Positions 1-9,583 are shown, counted from the stretch's first letter. The stretch: 64,000 nt of DNA from Pantoea agglomerans (GCF_020149765.1 NZ_CP083809.1:3596001-3660000), one strand, 5' to 3'. Numbers and translations: made by a program. The notes: generated by a model not told the origin, from the sequence alone.

Positions 1-959
1 TGATCGTTGGTTTGATTTTACTGGCTTATGGCGCCGATCGCCTGGTGTTTAGCGCCGCGATACTCTGTCGATCCTTTGGTATCCCGCCGCTGATTATCGG
101 CATGACGGTCGTCAGCATCGGCACCTCGCTTCCGGAGATGATCCTCTCTTTTTCGGCGGCGCAGCATGGCCAGATGGATCTTGCCGTTGGCGCCGCGCTG
201 GGCTCCAACATCACCAATATCTTATTGATACTCGGCGGCGCGGCGCTGCTGCACCCTCTGAACATATACTCCAATCTGATTCGGCGCGAACTGCCGCTGA
301 TGCTGCTGGTCTCACTACTCAGCGGCCTGATGCTGTTTGATAACTACCTGAGTCGCCTTGACGGCCTCGGCCTGATCGCTATCGCCATCGCCTATCTGCT
401 GGTGGCGATCCGCTTTGCGCGCCGCGCCGAACGCGACAATAGCGATACCCTGACGCGCGAACAGCTTGCGGAGCTGCCGCGCGAAGAGAGCGGCAATACG
501 GTGGCCTTTCTCTGGCTGGCGGTCGCGCTGATTATTTTGCCGATGTCGACGCGCATGGTGATCGATAACGCCACCGCCTTTGCCGACTATTTCGGCGTCA
601 GCGAGCTGGTGATGGGCGCGACGTTAATCGCCGTCGGTACCAGCCTGCCAGAGCTGGCGACGGTGGTGGCGGGCGCGCTGAAAGGCGAAGATGATATCGC
701 CATCGGCAATCTGATTGGCGCCAATATTTATAATATCGCCATCGTGCTGGGCCTGCCCGCGCTGCTTAACCCCGGCGGCGTGGACGAGCACGCCTTCGCG
801 CGCGATTACTGGGTGATGCTCGGCGTCAGCGCGCTGTTCACCCTGCTCTGCCTGCAGCGCAGCCGCCGCATCGGCCGCGTCGCGGGCGCCCTCTTACTCT
901 GTGGTTTCATCGTCTGGGGCGCGCTTTTGTGGATTCAGCCCGCTTTCCTCGACGGATAA
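1..959 (+). CDS. yrbG: YrbG-type sodium/calcium exchanger (5' end outside window)
   Basis: This is an inner-membrane cation/Ca2+ exchanger of the CaCA family. Translation in this frame from base 3 reads IVGLILLAYGADRLVF, matching E. coli YrbG from about its tenth residue, so only the first few codons lie before the window. The two repeated alpha motifs of the family are visible: GMTVVSIGTSLPEM near the start and GATLIAVGTSLPELA in the second half, each with the conserved acidic residue. Hydrophobic segments fill the rest. It is followed 17 bp downstream by kdsD, as in E. coli. The TTG at base 12 is not a real start, because homology continues upstream of it. Its physiological role in E. coli is not settled. 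Confidence 0.93.
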   Translation, partial: IVGLILLAYGADRLVFSAAILCRSFGIPPLIIGMTVVSIGTSLPEMILSFSAAQHGQMDLAVGAALGSNITNILLILGGAALLHPLNIYSNLIRRELPLMLLVSLLSGLMLFDNYLSRLDGLGLIAIAIAYLLVAIRFARRAERDNSDTLTREQLAELPREESGNTVAFLWLAVALIILPMSTRMVIDNATAFADYFGVSELVMGATLIAVGTSLPELATVVAGALKGEDDIAIGNLIGANIYNIAIVLGLPALLNPGGVDEHAFARDYWVMLGVSALFTLLCLQRSRRIGRVAGALLLCGFIVWGALLWIQPAFLDG

Positions 960-976
960 CAAAGGACCGATTTGCC

Positions 977-1963
977 ATGTCAACTCAGCTTTCAAACGCG
1001 AATTTCGACTTTCAAGCGGCGGGAAAAGCGGTACTGCGCATCGAGCGTGAAGGTCTGGAGCAGCTGGACCAGTATATTAACGACGACTTTAGCCGCGCCT
1101 GTGAGATGATCTATCGCTGTCAGGGCAAAGTGGTGGTGATGGGCATGGGCAAGTCGGGCCATATCGGTAAAAAGATGGCCGCCACCTTCGCCAGCACCGG
1201 CACGCCCGCCTTTTTTGTGCATCCGGGCGAAGCCAGCCACGGCGACCTCGGTATGGTCGGCCGCGGTGATGTGGTGCTCGCTATCTCTAACAGCGGCGAG
1301 TCCAACGAGATTCTGGCGCTGATCCCGGTGCTGAAGCGGCAGCATGTGCCGCTTATCTGCCTTACCAGCCGTCCCGAGAGCGCCATGGGCCGCGCCGCCG
1401 ACGTGCATCTCTGCGTGAAGGTGCCGCAGGAAGCCTGCCCGCTCGGGCTCGCCCCGACCACCAGCACCACGGCGACGCTGGTCATGGGCGATGCGCTGGC
1501 GGTGGCGCTGCTGGAGGCGCGCGGCTTTACCGCAGAAGATTTCGCCCTGTCGCATCCGGGCGGCGCGCTGGGACGCAAGCTGCTGCTGCACGTTAGCGAC
1601 ATCATGCACAGCGGCGACGAGATCCCGCACGTTACGCGCGACGCCTCGCTGCGCGACGCGCTGCTGGAGATTACGCGCAAAAATTTAGGGCTGACGGTTA
1701 TCGTTGACGATCTGATGAAGATTGAAGGCATTTTTACCGACGGCGACCTGCGCCGCATCTTCGATATGGGCATCGACTTTCAGAAAGCCACCATTTCGGA
1801 AGTGATGACGCGCGGCGGCATTCGGGTTCGCCCCAATATGCTGGCGGTCGAGGCGCTGAACCTGATGCAAAACAAAAACATTACCGCTGTGCTGGTGGCC
1901 GATGACGATCGTCTGCTCGGTGTGGTACATATGCATGACATGCTGCGCGCCGGCGTAGTCTGA
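977..1963 (+). CDS. kdsD: D-arabinose 5-phosphate isomerase KdsD
   Basis: KdsD converts ribulose 5-phosphate to arabinose 5-phosphate, the first committed step of Kdo synthesis for LPS. The 328-residue product equals the E. coli length. An N-terminal SIS sugar-isomerase domain (about residues 40-185, with GMGKSGHIG and ISNSGES) is followed by two CBS domains (about 210-328). The ATG at 977 follows an AAAGGA ribosome site and gives the usual N-terminus; the open frame extends upstream to 929 but that part overlaps yrbG and has no homology. It lies between yrbG and kdsC, 13 bp before kdsC, in the conserved LPS operon. Confidence 0.97.
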   Translation: MSTQLSNANFDFQAAGKAVLRIEREGLEQLDQYINDDFSRACEMIYRCQGKVVVMGMGKSGHIGKKMAATFASTGTPAFFVHPGEASHGDLGMVGRGDVVLAISNSGESNEILALIPVLKRQHVPLICLTSRPESAMGRAADVHLCVKVPQEACPLGLAPTTSTTATLVMGDALAVALLEARGFTAEDFALSHPGGALGRKLLLHVSDIMHSGDEIPHVTRDASLRDALLEITRKNLGLTVIVDDLMKIEGIFTDGDLRRIFDMGIDFQKATISEVMTRGGIRVRPNMLAVEALNLMQNKNITAVLVADDDRLLGVVHMHDMLRAGVV

Positions 1964-1976
1964 ACAGGAAACAAGA

Positions 1977-2543
1977 ATGTCGGTAAATACTTCCCTGGTG
2001 GAAACCTGCTACGGCCCGGTCAGCGCGGAGGTGATGGCGCGCGCCAGCCAGATCCGTCTGCTGATTTGCGACGTCGACGGCGTTATGTCGGACGGCCTGA
2101 TCTATATGGGCAATAACGGCGAAGAGCTGAAAGCTTTTAACGTGCGCGACGGCTTCGGCATCCGCTGTTTGCTAACCTCTGATATAGAGGTGGCGATTAT
2201 TACCGGACGCAACGCGCGCCTGATGGAAGATCGCTGCAAAACCTTAGGCATTCGGCATCTTTACCAGGGTCAGTCCGATAAGCTTTTGGCCTATCGCGAA
2301 CTTCTGGATAAACTGTCGCTCTCCGATGAGCAGGTCGCCTATATCGGCGACGATCTTATCGACTGGCCAGTGATGGCCCGCGTAGGGCTGAGCGTGGCGG
2401 TCGCGGATGCGCACCCGGTGCTGCTGCCGCGCGCCCATTACGTTACGCATATCGCGGGCGGGCGCGGCGCAGTGCGCGAACTGTGCGACCTGATTTTAAT
2501 GGCGCAGAACAAATTTGAGGATGCCAAAGGGCAATCGGTATGA
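1977..2543 (+). CDS. kdsC: KDO 8-phosphate phosphatase KdsC
   Basis: KdsC is a cytoplasmic HAD-superfamily phosphatase that removes phosphate from Kdo 8-phosphate. The 188-residue protein carries HAD motif I as DVDGVMSDG (nucleophile Asp32, acid/base Asp34) and a motif III/IV region IGDDLIDWPVM. It lacks a cap domain, as tetrameric C0-type HAD enzymes do. An AGGAAACA ribosome site precedes the ATG. Its stop overlaps the lptC start by 4 bases (ATGA), indicating translational coupling between Kdo synthesis and LPS export genes. Confidence 0.97.
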   Translation: MSVNTSLVETCYGPVSAEVMARASQIRLLICDVDGVMSDGLIYMGNNGEELKAFNVRDGFGIRCLLTSDIEVAIITGRNARLMEDRCKTLGIRHLYQGQSDKLLAYRELLDKLSLSDEQVAYIGDDLIDWPVMARVGLSVAVADAHPVLLPRAHYVTHIAGGRGAVRELCDLILMAQNKFEDAKGQSV

Positions 2544-3118
2544 GTAAAAGCAGGCGTTGGATAACGCTGATTCTGGCCTTAATTGCGCTGGTGCTGATCG
2601 GCTGGAACCTGACCAGCCAGGATGACAGCAGCGCGCCGGTCGCCACCAGCGATCAGGAGCCGACCTACACCAGCGCGAATTCAAACACCGTGGTCTATAA
2701 CCCGCAAGGGGCGCTGGCTTACAAACTGGTGTCGGAAAAAGTGACCTATTTCGCGGCGGATGAGGTGAGCTGGTTCGATAAGCCGGTGATGACCACCTAC
2801 GACGAAAATAAGGTGCCGACCTGGTCGGTGCGCGCCGATAAAGCCAAACTCACCAAAGATCGTATGCTTTATCTGTATGGTCACGTCGAGGTCAACACCC
2901 TGACGCAGGATTCGCAGCTGCAGCGCATCAAAACCGACAACGCGCAGGTCAACCTCGTCTCGCAGGATGTGACCTCTAACGATCAGGTGACGTTGTTTGG
3001 GCGCGGTTTTAACTCTACCGGCATGAAGATGCGCGGAAATTTACGGACGAAAAACGCCGAGTTGATTGAAAAGGTCAAAACTTATTATGAAATTCAAAAT
3101 GCACAACAACAGCCTTAA
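2540..3118 (+). CDS. lptC: LPS transport protein LptC
   Basis: LptC is the bitopic inner-membrane component that receives LPS from LptB2FG and passes it to LptA. The 192-residue product has a single N-terminal membrane anchor (about residues 7-24) after a basic MSKSRR start, followed by a periplasmic domain rich in alternating beta-strand sequence. It starts within the kdsC stop and its 3' end overlaps lptA by 32 bases, the same nested arrangement as in E. coli. Confidence 0.95.
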   Translation: MSKSRRWITLILALIALVLIGWNLTSQDDSSAPVATSDQEPTYTSANSNTVVYNPQGALAYKLVSEKVTYFAADEVSWFDKPVMTTYDENKVPTWSVRADKAKLTKDRMLYLYGHVEVNTLTQDSQLQRIKTDNAQVNLVSQDVTSNDQVTLFGRGFNSTGMKMRGNLRTKNAELIEKVKTYYEIQNAQQQP

Positions 3119-3635
3119 GTTTTTCCTGGTCGGCGCCCTGCTGGCGGCCAGTGTACCCGCGCTGGCGGTGACCGGCGACTCGGACAAGCCCGTTAATATC
3201 GATTCCGAAAACCAGGCGCTGGACCTGCAAGGCAATGTGGCGACCTTTACCGGCAACGTCATCGTGACCCAGGGAACGATCAAAATCACCGCCGATAAAG
3301 TGGTGGTGACGCGTCCCGGCGGCGACAGCAACAAAACCATCGTGGACGCCTGGGGCAATCCCGCCACCTTCTATCAGATGCAGGACAGCGGCAAGCCGGT
3401 TCAGGGCCACGCCGCTAAGCTGCACTATGAGCTGGCAAAAGATTTCGTCGAGCTGACCGGCAACGCTTATATCGAGCAGCAGGACAGCAATATCAAAGGC
3501 GACCGCATTACCTATCTGGTCAAAGAGCAGAAGATGCAGGCCTACAGCCAGGGCCAGAGCAAACGCGTTACCACCGTACTGGTGCCGTCGCAGCTGCAGG
3601 ACAAAAACGCTAACAGCCCGAAAAAGAGTAACTGA
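3087..3635 (+). CDS. lptA: LPS transport periplasmic bridge protein LptA
   Basis: LptA polymerises into the periplasmic bridge carrying LPS from LptC to LptD. The ATG at 3087 gives a 182-residue precursor with a signal peptide ending near SVPALA. The mature part keeps the OstA-fold signatures [23 protein letters not shown] and [15 protein letters not shown]. The open frame begins at 3066, but that extension lacks signal-peptide logic and E. coli homology. It overlaps the end of lptC and is separated from lptB by 5 bases. In E. coli a sigma-E promoter precedes lptA; I did not identify one here. Confidence 0.95.
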   Translation: MKFKMHNNSLKFFLVGALLAASVPALAVTGDSDKPVNIDSENQALDLQGNVATFTGNVIVTQGTIKITADKVVVTRPGGDSNKTIVDAWGNPATFYQMQDSGKPVQGHAAKLHYELAKDFVELTGNAYIEQQDSNIKGDRITYLVKEQKMQAYSQGQSKRVTTVLVPSQLQDKNANSPKKSN

Positions 3636-3640
3636 TCGCT

Positions 3641-4366
3641 ATGGCCACTTTAATCGCAGAAAATCTGGCGAAGGCCTATAAAGGCCGTCGCGTGGTAGAA
3701 GATGTCAGCCTGCAGGTGAAATCGGGCGAGATCGTCGGCCTGCTCGGCCCTAACGGCGCGGGCAAGACCACCACCTTCTACATGGTCGTCGGCATCGTGC
3801 CGCGCGACGCTGGCCGCATCGTGATCGATGAGGATGATATCAGCATCCTGCCGCTGCACGCGCGCGCGCGCCGCGGCATCGGCTATTTACCGCAGGAGGC
3901 GTCGATTTTCCGCCGTCTCAGCGTCTATGACAACCTGATGGCAGTGCTGCAAATCCGCGACGATCTCACCGAAGAGCAGCGTCAGGATCGCGCTAACGAG
4001 CTGATGGATGAGTTTCATATCGGCCACCTGCGCGACAGCATGGGTCAGGCGCTGTCGGGCGGCGAGCGCCGCCGCGTTGAGATTGCGCGCGCCCTGGCGG
4101 CCAATCCTAAATTTATCCTGCTGGATGAACCCTTCGCCGGCGTCGACCCTATTTCGGTTATCGACATCAAAAAAATCATTGAGCACCTGCGCGACAGCGG
4201 GCTCGGCGTGCTGATTACCGACCACAACGTCCGTGAAACCCTGGCGGTTTGCGAGCGCGCTTATATCGTGAGTCAGGGGCGCCTGATTGCTCACGGCACG
4301 CCAAATGAAATTCTTGAAGATGAGCAGGTTAAACGGGTTTATTTGGGCGAAGAGTTCAGACTCTGA
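3641..4366 (+). CDS. lptB: LPS export ABC ATPase LptB
   Basis: LptB is the cytoplasmic ATPase powering LPS extraction with LptF and LptG. The 241-residue protein has Walker [10 protein letters not shown] (36-44), the signature LSGGERRR, Walker [10 protein letters not shown] and the switch histidine in [10 protein letters not shown]. Length and sequence match E. coli. It starts 5 bases after lptA and is followed by rpoN after a 47-base spacer. Confidence 0.97.
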   Translation: MATLIAENLAKAYKGRRVVEDVSLQVKSGEIVGLLGPNGAGKTTTFYMVVGIVPRDAGRIVIDEDDISILPLHARARRGIGYLPQEASIFRRLSVYDNLMAVLQIRDDLTEEQRQDRANELMDEFHIGHLRDSMGQALSGGERRRVEIARALAANPKFILLDEPFAGVDPISVIDIKKIIEHLRDSGLGVLITDHNVRETLAVCERAYIVSQGRLIAHGTPNEILEDEQVKRVYLGEEFRL

Positions 4367-4413
4367 TAAGGTGTCGTTAATACGATGTTTGCTTAGGAAA
4401 TCCCGTCCTGAAT

Positions 4414-5847
4414 ATGAAGCAAGGTTTGCAACTCAGGTTCAGCCAACAGCTGGCAATGACTCCACAGTTGCAGCAGGCAATCCGGCTGCTGCAACTCTCT
4501 ACGCTTGAGCTTCAGCAAGAGCTGCAGCTGGCGCTGGAGAGCAATCCGCTGCTGGAACAGGCTGACGTGCATGAAGAGGTCGACAGCCGCGACTATCAGG
4601 AAGATGAGGTGCTGGACACGCGCGAAGCGCTTGAACAGAAAGAGATGCCGGACGATCTGCCGCTCGACGCCACCTGGGACGAGATCTATACCGCAGGCAC
4701 CCCTTCCGGCACCGGCACCGACTATCAGGACGATGAGCTGCCGGTCTATCAGGGCGAAACCACCCAGTCGCTACAGGACTATCTGATGTGGCAGGTGGAT
4801 TTAACGCCGTTTACCGATACCGATCGCGCTATCGCCACCTCGATCGTCGACGCCATCGACGATACCGGATACCTCACCGTTTCGCTTAACGAGATCCTCG
4901 ACAGCATGGGCGATGAAGAGCTGGCGCTGGAGGAGGTCGAGGCGGTGCTGAAGCGTATTCAGCGCTTCGATCCGGTCGGCGTCGGCGCGCGCGATCTGCG
5001 CGACTGCCTGCTGGTGCAGCTTTCCCAGTTCGCGCCGACCACGCCGTTGCTGGCCGAAGCGCGTCTGATTGTCAGCGAGCATCTCGACCTGCTGGCTAAC
5101 CACGATTTCCGCAGCCTGATGCGCGTCACCCGCTTTAAAGAAGATGTGCTGAAAGAGGCGATGCTGCTGATCCAGTCGCTGGATCCGCGTCCCGGCCAGT
5201 CGGTGCAGACCGGCGAGCCGGAATATGTCATTCCCGATGTGCTGGTGCGCAAGGTCGGCAAGCGCTGGACGGTGGAGCTGAACGCCGACAGCGTGCCGCG
5301 CCTGCGCATCAACCAGCACTACGCCGCAATGGGCGGCGCGGCGCGTAACGACAGCGACAGCCAGTTTATCCGCAGCAATCTGCAGGAGGCGCGCTGGCTG
5401 ATCAAGAGTCTGGAAAGCCGCAACGACACGCTGCTGAAAGTGACGCGCTGCATCGTCGAGCAGCAGCAGGCCTTTTTCGAGCAGGGCGAAGAGTTTATGC
5501 GTCCGATGGTGCTGGCGGATATCGCCCAGGCCGTGGATATGCATGAATCCACGATTTCTCGCGTCACCACGCAGAAATACCTGCACAGCCCGCGCGGCAT
5601 CTTTGAACTCAAATATTTTTTCTCCAGCCACGTCAATACCGAAGGCGGCGGCGAAGCCTCCTCTACGGCGATCCGCGCGCTGGTGAAAAAATTAATCTCG
5701 GCGGAGAATCCCGCTAAACCCTTGAGTGACAGTAAGCTCACCTCCATGTTATCTGAACAGGGCATCATGGTGGCGCGCCGGACCGTCGCTAAATATCGCG
5801 AGTCTTTATCTATCCCGCCCTCCAACCAGCGTAAACAGCTGGTTTGA
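4414..5847 (+). CDS. rpoN: RNA polymerase sigma-54 factor RpoN
   Basis: RpoN directs RNA polymerase to -24/-12 promoters that need enhancer-binding ATPases. The 477-residue product has the Gln/Leu-rich activator-contact region I at the N-terminus ([21 protein letters not shown]), an acidic region II (about 50-110), the core-binding domain, and the C-terminal RpoN box [10 protein letters not shown] that reads the -24 element. It heads the rpoN-hpf-ptsN-rapZ-npr group, which couples sigma-54 to the nitrogen PTS. Confidence 0.97.
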   Translation: MKQGLQLRFSQQLAMTPQLQQAIRLLQLSTLELQQELQLALESNPLLEQADVHEEVDSRDYQEDEVLDTREALEQKEMPDDLPLDATWDEIYTAGTPSGTGTDYQDDELPVYQGETTQSLQDYLMWQVDLTPFTDTDRAIATSIVDAIDDTGYLTVSLNEILDSMGDEELALEEVEAVLKRIQRFDPVGVGARDLRDCLLVQLSQFAPTTPLLAEARLIVSEHLDLLANHDFRSLMRVTRFKEDVLKEAMLLIQSLDPRPGQSVQTGEPEYVIPDVLVRKVGKRWTVELNADSVPRLRINQHYAAMGGAARNDSDSQFIRSNLQEARWLIKSLESRNDTLLKVTRCIVEQQQAFFEQGEEFMRPMVLADIAQAVDMHESTISRVTTQKYLHSPRGIFELKYFFSSHVNTEGGGEASSTAIRALVKKLISAENPAKPLSDSKLTSMLSEQGIMVARRTVAKYRESLSIPPSNQRKQLV

Positions 5848-5868
5848 CCGAAATGAGAAGGAAGACCT

Positions 5869-6156
5869 ATGCAGCTGAACCTCACTGGGCAAAACGTTGA
5901 AATCACCGAACCACTGCGTGAATTCATCACCACGAAATTTGCCAAACTGGAACACTACTTCGATCGTATCAATCAGGTTTATATTGTTCTGAAAGTGGAA
6001 AAGGTCACTCAGGTTGCGGAAGCAACTTTACACGTCAACGGCGGCGAGCTGCACGCCACGTCGGAAGCGGAAGATATGTACGCGGCGCTGGATGGACTGG
6101 TGGATAAACTGGCCCGTCAGCTAACCCGGCACAAAGACAAACTGAAAAAACACTAA
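5869..6156 (+). CDS. hpf: ribosome hibernation promoting factor HPF (short form)
   Basis: This 95-residue cytoplasmic protein is the short HPF that binds the 30S decoding region and, with RMF, forms 100S ribosomes. It matches E. coli HPF over its full length, with the conserved basic C-terminal helix ending ARQLTRHKDKLKKH. A GAGAAGGAAG ribosome site lies upstream of the ATG. It is 21 bp after rpoN and is followed by a possible intrinsic terminator. Confidence 0.97.
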   Translation: MQLNLTGQNVEITEPLREFITTKFAKLEHYFDRINQVYIVLKVEKVTQVAEATLHVNGGELHATSEAEDMYAALDGLVDKLARQLTRHKDKLKKH

Positions 6157-6201
6157 CCTTCACGCTTGCAGCGCGCTTGCCGCGCTCAGGGCGGCCAGGA
6201 T

Positions 6202-6225
6202 GGGGCGGATTAACCGCCCCGTTTT
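6202..6225 (+). terminator. possible attenuator/terminator between hpf and ptsN
   Basis: A 7-bp perfect stem (GGGGCGG / CCGCCCC) with a 5-base loop is followed by GTTTTG. The short T run suggests partial termination only. Confidence 0.45.
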
Positions 6226-6310
6226 GCCATCTGTGCAAGCGCCACGGGATACCGCGCGGCTGTTTAGCGCGGCAGGCCTGCGGCTCTGTGAACTCGCAAG
6301 TGAAACGACA

Positions 6311-6790
6311 ATGAACAACGATCTGACACTGGAACTGAGCACCGTGCTGACGCCGGACTGTACGCGCAGCGGCGTACACTGCCAGAGTAAAAAGCGCGCG
6401 CTTGAAATTATCAGCGAGCTGGCAGCGAAGCAGCTTAATCTGCCGCATCAAACGCTGTTTGAAGCGATCCTGACCCGTGAACGCATGGGCAGCACCGGCA
6501 TCGGCAGCGGTATCGCGATACCGCACGGCAAGCTGGAAGAGGATACGCTGCGCGCCGTCGGCGTCTTTATCAGCCTCGACCAGCCTATCGCCTTCGATGC
6601 GGTGGACAACCAGCCGGTCGACCTGCTGTTTGCGCTGCTGGTGCCGGCGGATCAGTGCAAAACCCACCTGCACACCCTGTCTCTGGTCGCCAAACGGCTG
6701 GCGGACAAAACCGTGTGTCGCCGCCTGCGCGCGGCGCAGAGCGATGAAGAACTCTACGCCATTATTACAGAAGCTCCAGAGGAGCAGTAA
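6311..6790 (+). CDS. ptsN: nitrogen-PTS enzyme IIA (EIIA-Ntr)
   Basis: PtsN is the terminal phosphate acceptor of the PtsP-NPr-PtsN relay and regulates potassium transport and other targets when unphosphorylated. The 159-residue product matches E. coli PtsN, with the phospho-accepting His72 in GIAIPHGKLE. The start at 6311 is chosen from homology (MNNDLTLELS); the open frame extends to 6200 through the hpf-ptsN hairpin and that part is not conserved. It sits between hpf and rapZ with npr close downstream, so relay components are co-located. Confidence 0.96.
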   Translation: MNNDLTLELSTVLTPDCTRSGVHCQSKKRALEIISELAAKQLNLPHQTLFEAILTRERMGSTGIGSGIAIPHGKLEEDTLRAVGVFISLDQPIAFDAVDNQPVDLLFALLVPADQCKTHLHTLSLVAKRLADKTVCRRLRAAQSDEELYAIITEAPEEQ

Positions 6791-6844
6791 CGCGCGCTGC
6801 GCTTTTACCGGCGTGCGCGCCGGTTTAAAACGGGAGAGAAGGTC

Positions 6845-7699
6845 ATGGTGCTGATGATCGTTAGCGGTCGGTCAGGCTCAGGAAAATCGGTGGCGCTACG
6901 CGCGCTTGAAGATATGGGGTTCTACTGCGTCGATAACTTGCCGGTCGTGCTGTTGCCGGAGCTGGCCAACTCGCTGGTGGAGCGCAATATTTCGGCCGCG
7001 GTAAGCATCGACGTGCGCAACATGCCGGAGTCGCCGGAGGTGTTCGAACATGCGCTGAATAATCTGCCAGACGCCTTTTCGCCGCAGCTGCTGTTTCTGG
7101 ATGCCGATCGCAATACGCTTATCCGCCGCTACAGCGACACGCGCCGCCTGCACCCCCTCTCCAGCAAAAATCTGTCGCTGGAAAGCGCCATCGATGAAGA
7201 GAACGACCTGCTGGAGCCGCTGCGCTCCCGCGCCGATTTGATTATCGATACCTCTGAAATGTCGGTTCACGAGCTGGCGGAGATGCTGCGCACGCGCCTG
7301 CTGGGCAAGCGCGAACGCGAACTGACGATGGTGTTCGAATCTTTTGGCTTCAAGCACGGCATCCCTATCGACGCCGACTACGTTTTCGACGTGCGCTTTC
7401 TGCCTAACCCGCACTGGGATCCCAAGCTGCGGCCGATGACCGGCCTCGATCGCCCCGTGGCGGCCTTTCTCGATCGCCATACTGAAGTACACAATTTTAT
7501 CTATCAGACGCGCAGTTACCTGGAGTTATGGCTGCCGATGCTGGAAACCAATAACCGCAGCTATCTCACCGTCGCTATCGGCTGTACCGGCGGTAAACAT
7601 CGTTCGGTCTATATCGCCGAGCAGCTGGCGGACTACTTCCGCTCACGCGGCAAAAACGTGCAGTCGCGCCATCGTACGCTGGAAAAACGCAAATCATGA
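6845..7699 (+). CDS. rapZ: RNase adapter protein RapZ
   Basis: RapZ binds the sRNA GlmZ and hands it to RNase E, controlling glmS and so amino-sugar synthesis. The 284-residue protein equals the E. coli length. It has an N-terminal P-loop GRSGSGKS (8-15) and a basic C-terminal RNA-binding tail ([18 protein letters not shown]) with the conserved [10 protein letters not shown] segment. Its stop overlaps the npr start by 4 bases. A GC-rich 6-bp hairpin (6808-6823) lies in the ptsN-rapZ spacer. Confidence 0.97.
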   Translation: MVLMIVSGRSGSGKSVALRALEDMGFYCVDNLPVVLLPELANSLVERNISAAVSIDVRNMPESPEVFEHALNNLPDAFSPQLLFLDADRNTLIRRYSDTRRLHPLSSKNLSLESAIDEENDLLEPLRSRADLIIDTSEMSVHELAEMLRTRLLGKRERELTMVFESFGFKHGIPIDADYVFDVRFLPNPHWDPKLRPMTGLDRPVAAFLDRHTEVHNFIYQTRSYLELWLPMLETNNRSYLTVAIGCTGGKHRSVYIAEQLADYFRSRGKNVQSRHRTLEKRKS

Positions 7700-7968
7700 C
7701 CGTCAAACAAACCGTGGAAATTAAAAACAAGCTGGGGATGCACGCCCGTCCGGCCATGAAGCTGTTTGAGCTGGTGCAGAGCTTCGACGCCGAGGTATTG
7801 CTGCGTAACGAATCTGGCACCGAGGCGGAGGCGAGCAGCGTTATCGCCCTGCTGATGCTCGATTCGGCGAAAGGCGGTCATATAGAAATTGAAGCCAGCG
7901 GCCCCGAAGAGCGCCAGGCGCTGGCTGCGGTTATCGAACTTTTCGAGGCTGGCTTCGACGAAGAGTAA
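7696..7968 (+). CDS. ptsO: phosphocarrier protein NPr
   Basis: NPr is the HPr-like carrier that passes phosphate from PtsP (EI-Ntr) to PtsN. The 90-residue protein has the phosphorylated His16 in the motif [10 protein letters not shown] and the regulatory-serine helix region ([10 protein letters not shown]). It begins inside the rapZ stop codon, so it is translationally coupled. The E. coli gene that follows, yrbL, is absent here; npr ends 3 bases before the convergent mtgA. Confidence 0.96.
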   Translation: MTVKQTVEIKNKLGMHARPAMKLFELVQSFDAEVLLRNESGTEAEASSVIALLMLDSAKGGHIEIEASGPEERQALAAVIELFEAGFDEE

Positions 7969-7971
7969 GCG

Positions 7972-8691
7972 CTAGTTAAGATGATGGCGCTGTAAAAAGC
8001 CCTCTCCGCCCAGCTGGCGCATCTGGCGCATAATCCACTGCTGACGCTGTCGCACATAGCCTGAGGGCGCATCGGCGCGAAAACGGATAGGATTGGGCAG
8101 TACCGCCGCCAGCAGCGCCGCTTCTGCAATCGTCAGGCGGCTGGCCGGCTTATGAAAATAGCGCTGCGCCGCCGCTTCCACGCCGAAGGTTCCCTGACCA
8201 AACTCAGCGATATTGAGATAGACCGTCAGGATGCGACGCTTGGTCCAGACGGTTTCGATGCCGACCGTTAATCCTGCCTCTAGCCCTTTGCGCACCCAGC
8301 TACGCCCGTCCCAGAGAAACAGGTTTTTTGCCGTTTGCTGCGACAGCGTCGAGGCGCCGCGCATGCGTTCGCCTTCGCTGCCCAGCGCCGTTTCAATCGC
8401 GTCGACGTCAAAACCCCAGTGGTCAGGGAATTTTTGATCCTCCGCAGCGATTACCGCCAGCGCCATCCAGGGCGATATCTCGTCGTGGCCCACCCAGTCG
8501 GCGTGCGCCACATAGTGAAAATCGCCGCGCAGCCAGGCACCGATTTGCCGTTCCGCCATCACCGCTGAAAACGGCACCGGCAGAAAGGAAAACAGCACAA
8601 TTCCCGCGACCCAGATAGCTGCTATCGCCACCACCGCGCCGATAACCGCACGCTTAACCCGCTGCCAGCGGTTCACTTTATTCTTGCTCAT
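7972..8691 (-). CDS. mtgA: monofunctional peptidoglycan glycosyltransferase MtgA
   Basis: MtgA polymerises lipid II into glycan strands at the periplasmic face of the inner membrane. The 239-residue protein has a basic start, one membrane anchor (about residues 15-35) and a GT51 domain with the catalytic glutamate in [14 protein letters not shown], plus the family motifs [17 protein letters not shown] and [18 protein letters not shown]. It is convergent with npr. In E. coli elbB lies between mtgA and arcB; here that position is non-coding apart from arcZ and a possible small ORF. Confidence 0.95.
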   Translation of the reverse strand: MSKNKVNRWQRVKRAVIGAVVAIAAIWVAGIVLFSFLPVPFSAVMAERQIGAWLRGDFHYVAHADWVGHDEISPWMALAVIAAEDQKFPDHWGFDVDAIETALGSEGERMRGASTLSQQTAKNLFLWDGRSWVRKGLEAGLTVGIETVWTKRRILTVYLNIAEFGQGTFGVEAAAQRYFHKPASRLTIAEAALLAAVLPNPIRFRADAPSGYVRQRQQWIMRQMRQLGGEGFLQRHHLN

Positions 8692-9194
8692 GCAATGTTC
8701 TCTTACCTGTTCCCTGCATTAATCAATTTCCGACGTAATAAAAGTCTCGTCCCGGTCACAATCGCTGAAGAAGCGCCAGAATGTGCGCGTCAGATAACCG
8801 GCACGGCGCTATTTTATCTGTAAAATATTGAAACAGATCGAATGACATCAAGCACTTCCGTGAAAAAGGAATCGGTTCCATACTTCAGGCCGCCTTATCA
8901 CCTTTCCCGCCCTATACTTAATTATTTGTGATAAGCGCCTGCATGAATGATTCACTTTTCTAAACTTTGCCGCTTAGCGCAATGTTGTGCTTTTCACCAA
9001 TTGATGCGAATGCTTACACAACATGCAACGTCGGACGGCTAATTTGCTCGCCCGGGCGCGCCCCGGCCCCCTGGATTTTATGTCGCGTCCTCCGTAAATT
9101 TACAGGACTTAATTCAAATCTGGAACTTTAAAGGCGCGCTTTCCAAAACGTTTTGGATAAAAGCACGGAAATAGCATCTTAGACTTTATATTTC
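8692..9194. other. non-coding spacer upstream of mtgA
   Basis: Rich in stop codons and AT-richer than its neighbours. It must hold the leftward mtgA promoter, which I could not pinpoint. No remnant of elbB was recognised. It includes the perfect 14-bp palindrome CCAAAACGTTTTGG at 9143-9156, listed separately. Confidence 0.6.
9143..9156. promoter_or_regulatory. 14-bp perfect palindrome CCAAAACGTTTTGG
   Basis: The palindrome has a central AAACGTTT, the core seen in several LacI/PurR-family operators, but its outer bases do not match the PurR consensus. It lies 38 bases upstream of a possible 48-codon ORF and about 290 bases upstream of arcZ. The operator role is inference. Confidence 0.35.
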
Positions 9195-9341
9195 ATGCAG
9201 TTACCCTACATCAGACCGTTAAAAACCGCCGTGCGACTTTTTCGCTGCTTTAAGACCATGCTCTTGTCGTTACGACAGGCAAAAACCGCGCAAAAAATGC
9301 AACAATTGGTCAAAATGAGCGCAATGCAACGCAGAAATTAA
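9195..9341 (+). CDS. possible 48-residue basic small protein
   Basis: An open frame of 48 codons starts MQLPYIRPLKTAVRLFRCF and ends KMSAMQRRN. It is strongly basic, with a short hydrophobic stretch (TMLLSL) that could form an amphipathic helix. No Shine-Dalgarno sequence is evident before the ATG and an in-frame TAG lies five codons upstream, so the ORF is bounded. It occupies the position of elbB between mtgA and arcZ. I do not recognise a family; chance is a realistic explanation. Confidence 0.22.
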   Translation: MQLPYIRPLKTAVRLFRCFKTMLLSLRQAKTAQKMQQLVKMSAMQRRN

Positions 9342-9449
9342 TTCCTTGCTTGACTGTGTTGCCAAATTAATGTTTTCTGTATTTAAACGCTGCTCAACAT
9401 CACACATTTTAATGAATCTTTACCTGGTCATTGATGAATTTGCTAAGGT

Positions 9450-9578
9450 GATGACAGACGTTAACCGATACCACGCTGCTGCACTTAAACTCCTCCAAGT
9501 ATAGCAACAGCGACTTTTTCCCTGGTGTTGGCGCAGTATTCGCGCACCCCGGTCTTCGACTGGGGTCATTTTTTTTCA
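9450..9578 (+). ncRNA. arcZ: small regulatory RNA ArcZ
   Basis: ArcZ is an Hfq-dependent sRNA that activates rpoS and represses flhDC and other mRNAs; ArcA represses it. The 3' part from about 9515 matches the E. coli processed ArcZ almost base for base (TTTCCCTGGTGTTGGCGCAG, then TATTCGCGCACCCC). It ends in the terminator stem CCCCGGTC-TTC-GACTGGGG plus eight T residues (about 9547-9577). The 5' end is estimated from the -10-like TGCTAAGGT at 9441-9449 and the known length of about 121 nt; the 5' half diverges from E. coli. The gene faces the 3' end of arcB, as in E. coli. Confidence 0.92.
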
Positions 9579-9583
9579 GGCCT

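Noticed and set aside
6200-6310. N-terminal extension of PtsN
   Set aside because: It would translate the hpf-ptsN hairpin and has no counterpart in the family.
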